From Gadus chalcogrammus (lineage: Eukaryota > Chordata > Actinopteri > Gadiformes > Gadidae), in contig NC_079414.1 in the NCBI RefSeq assembly GCF_026213295.1, forward strand, positions 3,926,312 to 3,990,311: DNA of 64,000 nt. Reading direction: 5' to 3'. A program made the position numbers and the translations under genes. The notes under the pieces were generated by a model that did no database searches, was not told the origin of the DNA, and saw only the letters and a list, made by a program, of their open reading frames with translations. Shown here piece by piece: positions 60,441-64,000 of the stretch. The stretch's first letter is position 1. The number at the start of each line of letters is the position of its first letter.

Positions 60441-61400
60441 ATGAAGGCAATAGCTCGCTGGGAGAGTTTGGGGTACCACCCGGTTCCTCCTGGCACTCCA
60501 GCTCCCGCATTGACTCCGGTCCCCGAGCCCTGTCCGGTTCCTGAGCCCACTCCTAGCCTTCCAGAGGGGGACCGGCCTCTTCGCCTGCTTGAGGTGGTCC
60601 GCCCTCCGCTCCTGCCTGAGGGGGCCCGCCCCCTGCTCCTTCCAGAGGGGGACCGGCCTCTGCTCCTGCCGGAGGGGGTCCGCCCTCCAGACCGTCCAGG
60701 GGAGGCACGCTCCCCGCTCCTGCCTGTGGGGGCCCTCCTCCACTCCTTCCCGAGGGGGGTTCCCCTTCAAGGCCTTCCACCAGAGGGGACCCGCCCTCTG
60801 CCTGGCCTTCCACCAGAGGGGACCCGCCCTCTACCCTGTCCACCAGAGGGGACCCGCCCCCTACCTGGCCTGCCTCCTGAGAGGACCCGCCCTCTACCTG
60901 GCCTGCCTCCTGAGGGGACCCGCCCTCTGCCTGGCCCGCCTCCTGAGGGGACCCGCCCTCTACCTGGCCTGCCTCCTGAGGGGACCCGCCCTCTACCTGG
61001 CCTGCCTCCTGAGGGGACCCGCCCTCTACCTGGCCTGCCTCCTGAGGGGACCCGCCCTGTACCTGGCCTTCCTCTTGAGGGGACCCGCCCTCTACCTCGC
61101 CTTCGCCGGCCTCCTGAAGGGTTCCGCCTTCACCGCTGCCGGCCTTCTGAGGGGGTTCTGTGCCACTGCAGGTCTCCTGAGCGACTGAGCCCTCATCGTC
61201 CTTGCCGCCGGCCTCCTGAAGGGTTCCGCTGTCACTCTGCCTCTGCTTGCCCCTCAGGCCGTCCGCCTGAGGCTCCCTGCCATGCCCTGGGGCAGTTTTC
61301 TGGCCGCCCGCCTGACGTCCCTCGGCTCTGCCCCAGTCCATTTCTTTTTTTTTTGATTCCCCTCTCCTGGCGCCCCTCCACCCACCCGTTTTGGGTTTGA
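60441..61400 (+). CDS. Pro-rich repeat protein frame in the LARD interior
   Basis: 319 codons starting ATG AAG GCA. An upstream frame (from 60303, MTAPTMDPADDQVSRERQ) ends at TAA 60432-60434. The N-terminal part repeats P-x-P-x-P and LLPEGxRP. The middle is a tandem 11-residue repeat PPEGTRPLPGL, about ten copies. The C-terminus is rich in RPPEG and Cys/His. No enzymatic domain is visible. In two other frames the 33-bp repeat also stays open, so coding is uncertain. MDPADxQ-like starts occur in gag of some fish Gypsy elements, so this may be a degenerate gag-derived frame. Confidence 0.4.
   Translation: MKAIARWESLGYHPVPPGTPAPALTPVPEPCPVPEPTPSLPEGDRPLRLLEVVRPPLLPEGARPLLLPEGDRPLLLPEGVRPPDRPGEARSPLLPVGALLHSFPRGVPLQGLPPEGTRPLPGLPPEGTRPLPCPPEGTRPLPGLPPERTRPLPGLPPEGTRPLPGPPPEGTRPLPGLPPEGTRPLPGLPPEGTRPLPGLPPEGTRPVPGLPLEGTRPLPRLRRPPEGFRLHRCRPSEGVLCHCRSPERLSPHRPCRRPPEGFRCHSASACPSGRPPEAPCHALGQFSGRPPDVPRLCPSPFLFFLIPLSWRPSTHPFWV
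60765..61095. repeat. 33-bp minisatellite, about 10 copies
   Basis: Units around CCTCCTGAGGGGACCCGCCC then TCTACCTGGCCTG. Unit length is a multiple of three, so frames persist. Confidence 0.95.
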
Positions 61401-62241
61401 CTTTCTTTGTTTTTTGCTTGTCGTGGGTCGCCTGGGAGTCGACCCTTAAGGGGGCGGTACTGTCAGGGTGTGGGTGTCTCCCTGTGTTTCCCTCCTGTGT
61501 TGATTACTGTTCCCTCCCCTAATGTGTCTCAGCTGTTCCTCGTTGTGTTTGTTATTTAAGCCCTCATCTTTCCTTTGTTCGGTGTGCTGTCATTGTGGTT
61601 TGCTGTGGTTGTTTGTGGTGGCTAGTCCTGCGTGTTCCGTGTTCCCTGTCGTCTCCCGAGTTCCCTGTAGTCTCCCGAGTTCCGAGTTTCCTGTTCCTTA
61701 GCCTTTAGGTTTGAATAAAGTGCCGTTTCCGTTCAATACCGTCTGCGTTTGGGTCCTACCTGCCTGCCTGCACCCGCAGTTCCCTAACAGCCCCAGCTAC
61801 TGTCCCTATTCCCGTCACTCCCAGTCCCTCTGTTGTTGAGCTTGGTTCTCAGCAGGTGGTCGCTATGTTTGACAGAGTCCTCTCTATGTGTACTGCTTTT
61901 CTTGCCACTGGTCAGAGGGAGCCTCGTCAGAATGCCCGCTCACAGAATCAGCAGAGTTCTCTGTGTAGAGTATGTAGCTCTGGGGATCACACAACCAATG
62001 CGCACTGCAGGTTTCATAGGCTGTGTCTCAACTGCTTTAGACCTGGCCACTTCAGGCATGAATGTCCCAATGCCTCCCAATCCCCAGCTGTGTCGACAAG
62101 CTGTCCTTCCAGCGCACCTTTAAATTAGCCAGCCCACGTAGATAGAGCGTTAGTGTGGGCAACGATGGAGTCACCCTCATTTGAGAACGAGATTTGCAAT
62201 CTATCTATGTAAATAGTTAAAGCCAGTTTCCTGAAGACAAG

Positions 62242-63558
62242 ATGGTCATAATGGTAGGGTCGTCGAGAGTGGACGGAGCTAGTGAGGTGTTTTATGCTCC
62301 AGTGCTAGTCAGTGGCCAGTCTATATTGAAAGGAATGTTAGATTCGGGCAGCATGTCATGCACGCTTAATGAAGAGACAGAATCCAAACTGAGAGCTGCC
62401 GGTGTTCTCCCTTGTTCTCATCTTGTGCCTGGTAATGTGGTGCTGATCGGTTGTGGTGGCCTCAATACACAGCCAAAGTGTATCTACGATCTTGATGTTG
62501 ATGTCTATGGATTTAAGTTCATTGTGCCGACATTCGTTGTTCCTGGACAGAAAGATGAGCTCATCCTTGGGAGCAATGTAATCAGACCTATCATACAGGA
62601 GATGAAGTCCACTGAGAGGTATTGGGAGCTCATCTTCTCCAGTAGCAGTGACCCAAAGTGTGAGCAGTTCCTCCAGCTCCTGAGCTGCGTTTCACAGTGG
62701 TCAGAGCTCCTCTCCTCTTGTGATGACTGGGACTCAGCACCGAGGCAGAGGGCTGCTTCTATGAATGACCGCTTGAGCTCGTTGATCCCTCCTGGCCAGG
62801 ATTTGTTCTCCTCTCCCTCACTGGCAGACCTGCAAAACCATCAGCAGCAGGATTCTGTCATTTCGAGAGTTTTCTGCTATGTAGATAGGAAGCGCAGACC
62901 CTCCAGGCGTGAGCGCTGCAACGAGAGCCAGTGCATTCTGAGGGTTCTTCTGAAACAGTGGGAGAAACTCACTATACTGCATGGAGTCCTCTGCAGGGTT
63001 ACCAGGGATCCACTGACAAAACACAAGAGGTTCCAATATATCCTGCCTGAGTCCCTGAAGTCACAGGCATTGTCTGGTGTTCATGACCTGGCTGGTCACC
63101 AGGGTCAGCCTCGTTCTCTCTCTCTCGCCCGTCAAAGGTTCTTCTGGTGTGATATGGAGAAGGATGTACGCAATGATGTCCGTAACTGCCACAGATGTGT
63201 TCTCAGCAAAACCCCGGAGCCCGCAGCGAGAGCCCCTCTGGAGAGCATTAAGACCACTGCCCCTCTGGAGCTTGTGTGCATTGACTTCTGGTCAGCCGAG
63301 GATAGTAACAACAAGTCTGTGGATGTGCTAGTGGTCACTGACCATTTCACCCAATTAGCACATGCTTTCCCCTGCCAGGACCAGACGGCGAGGAAGGTGG
63401 TGAAGAAGCTCTGGGACAACTTATTCTGTGTCTACGGCTTCCCTCAGCGTCTCCACTCTGACCAGGGTGCAAACTTTGAGAGCGAGCTCATCGCTGAACT
63501 TCTGGAGCTGGCTGGTGTCAACAAGTCTCGGACCTCCCCCTACTGTTGGGAAAAATAA
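62242..63558 (+). pseudogene. pol: Gypsy-2 protease-integrase frame, RT and RNase H missing
   Basis: An uninterrupted 438-codon frame. N-terminal aspartic protease with GMLDSGSMSCT and ELILGSNVI. After about residue 170 it passes directly into the pre-integrase region, with a HHCC zinc motif (HDLAGHQG...CHRC) and the first part of the DDE core (LVCIDFWS, HSDQGANFES). It stops soon after SRTSPYC, where a new element begins at 63544. Gypsy pol normally has RT and RNase H (several hundred residues) between protease and integrase; no trace is seen, yet the frame is kept. Confidence 0.85.
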
Positions 63559-64000
63559 CCTGCTGAGTACATCACATGTACATTATAAATATAGCTAACT
63601 CCTACCCTAGCCTGATGAGCACATCACATGGACACATTATAATATAGTCAACTCTTGCTCTAACCCAACAACACAAACATGATCATATAAAGTCAGGTCA
63701 AGGCCGGAGCTGAAGGCCCCATCTCCCAGGCAGGCAGATGGTGGACACTCAGACAATGCACCAGTATCATCTCCAGAACGGGAGAGCCACATTAATTTAT
63801 CACACAGGAGACATTTTGAGAGCTCTTCCCCGTTAGGAGGAACCAAGAGATACCTCTGCCCACACCAGGGGCCTGAGAGCCACATTAAATTATCACACAC
63901 GAGACATTTCAGGGGGGCACTCCCCGTTTTAATTTATCACACCGGAGACACGAGGAACTCCCCCCCGTTACGAAGCTCTCTCAGGGCCTGGGAGCCAAAA
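63544..64000. mobile_element. LTR-like sequence cutting off Gypsy-2
   Basis: Starts TGTTGGGAAAAATAACC exactly where the integrase similarity ends. Contains three diverged copies (63784, 63870, 63930) of a block with TTAATTTATCACAC, GGAGAC and CTCCCCGTT. No coding frame recognised. Runs past the window end. An LTR start is inferred from TG and the abrupt break. Confidence 0.45.

Larger units (their letters stand above)
59948..61794 (+). mobile_element. non-autonomous LTR retrotransposon (LARD/TRIM type)
   Basis: LTRs 59953-60300 (348 bp) and 61461-61789 (329 bp), TGTCAGGG...TAACA, with the perfect 5-bp duplication GCCCC at 59948-59952 and 61790-61794. The 5' LTR has one extra copy of GTTGTCTCCCGAGTTCCGA. 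The interior (60301-61460) encodes no enzyme but keeps a long Pro-rich frame, and ends in a purine-rich GGGGGCGGTAC before the 3' LTR. Inserted inside the gag of Gypsy-2. Confidence 0.93.
59192..62128 (+). pseudogene. gag: Gypsy-2 gag, split by a nested LTR element
   Basis: The first part (about 59192-59707) has SIHEWEDMMKCYLSRV and LIMARLTGKARDLVKVSLRS, a gag capsid-like segment, and stops at TGA 59705-59707. The same frame continues through a Pro/Gln/His-rich linker to 59952. There a non-autonomous LTR element is inserted (59953-61789). The gag frame resumes at 61790, with DRVLSMCTAFL and two zinc knuckles (CRVCSSGDHTTNAHC-like and CLNCFRPGHFRHEC), ending at 62128. A TGA and a 1.8-kb insertion make it non-functional. 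Confidence 0.82.
58252..63543 (+). mobile_element. second Gypsy element (Gypsy-2), defective and truncated
   Basis: Putative 5' LTR, possible primer site, gag split by another LTR element, then a protease-integrase frame lacking RT and RNase H. It is cut off in the integrase at 63543 by a new LTR-like sequence. No 3' LTR in view, so the 5' boundary is provisional. Confidence 0.75.

Noticed and set aside
60553..61341. 262-codon minus-strand Gly-rich frame
   Set aside because: Antisense shadow of the 33-bp minisatellite, open only because the unit is a multiple of three.

Overview
The window looks like a piece of a teleost fish chromosome: one host gene followed by about 40 kb of nested transposable elements. 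The fish assignment is inference. It rests on a spliced vertebrate palmitoyltransferase gene, an L2-clade LINE with an esterase ORF1, ISL2EU, PIF/Harbinger, P-like and hAT DNA transposons, Ty3/Gypsy elements, and very long (CA)n and (TG)n tracts. I cannot name the species.

Region 1 (1-3.1 kb) is intergenic and holds a broken RT fragment of a non-LTR retrotransposon with an R2-like C-terminus. Region 2 (about 3.2-24 kb) is the host gene zdhhc5, plus strand. I place eleven coding exons (7603-21505) with GT-AG borders and fully compatible phases. They give a predicted 826-residue DHHC S-acyltransferase with four membrane segments, the DHHC cysteine-rich domain, a long tail rich in His, Pro and Gly, and a C-terminal EISV that could bind PDZ domains. 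Its introns carry (CA)n and (TG)n runs, a G-rich minisatellite, a tRNA-derived SINE, a hAT MITE with a perfect 8-bp target-site duplication (TSD), and a decayed inverted-repeat element with a 1-kb foldback inside it. Candidate untranslated leader exons lie at 3.2-3.9 kb and about 5.46 kb.

Region 3 (24-42 kb) holds minisatellites, a short head-to-head telomere-like tract, MITEs and two PIF/Harbinger-type elements. One Harbinger-type element encodes a MADF (Myb/SANT-like) protein whose intron received a young Gypsy element on the minus strand. The two 932-bp LTRs are nearly identical. That Gypsy has an 18-nt primer site matching tRNA-Arg(ACG), a polypurine tract, gag, pol, and a TTTAAAC slippery site with a possible pseudoknot at the gag/pol junction.

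Region 4 (42.37-55.81 kb) is a transposon nest. A P-element-like transposon with a perfect 8-bp TSD (AGAGAGAA) has an ISL2EU element inserted inside its left terminal repeat. The ISL2EU encodes a THAP-DDE transposase and a SWIM/YqaJ nuclease-like protein. The P element also holds an L2 LINE followed by two further head-to-tail copies of its 3' part on a 1392-bp period. Region 5 (55.8-64 kb) has a dispersed tandem repeat, pogo-like remnants and a second Gypsy. That Gypsy lacks RT and RNase H in frame, carries a non-autonomous LTR element (TSD GCCCC) inside gag, and is cut at 63544 by another LTR-like sequence.

Apart from zdhhc5 I see no second convincing host protein gene.
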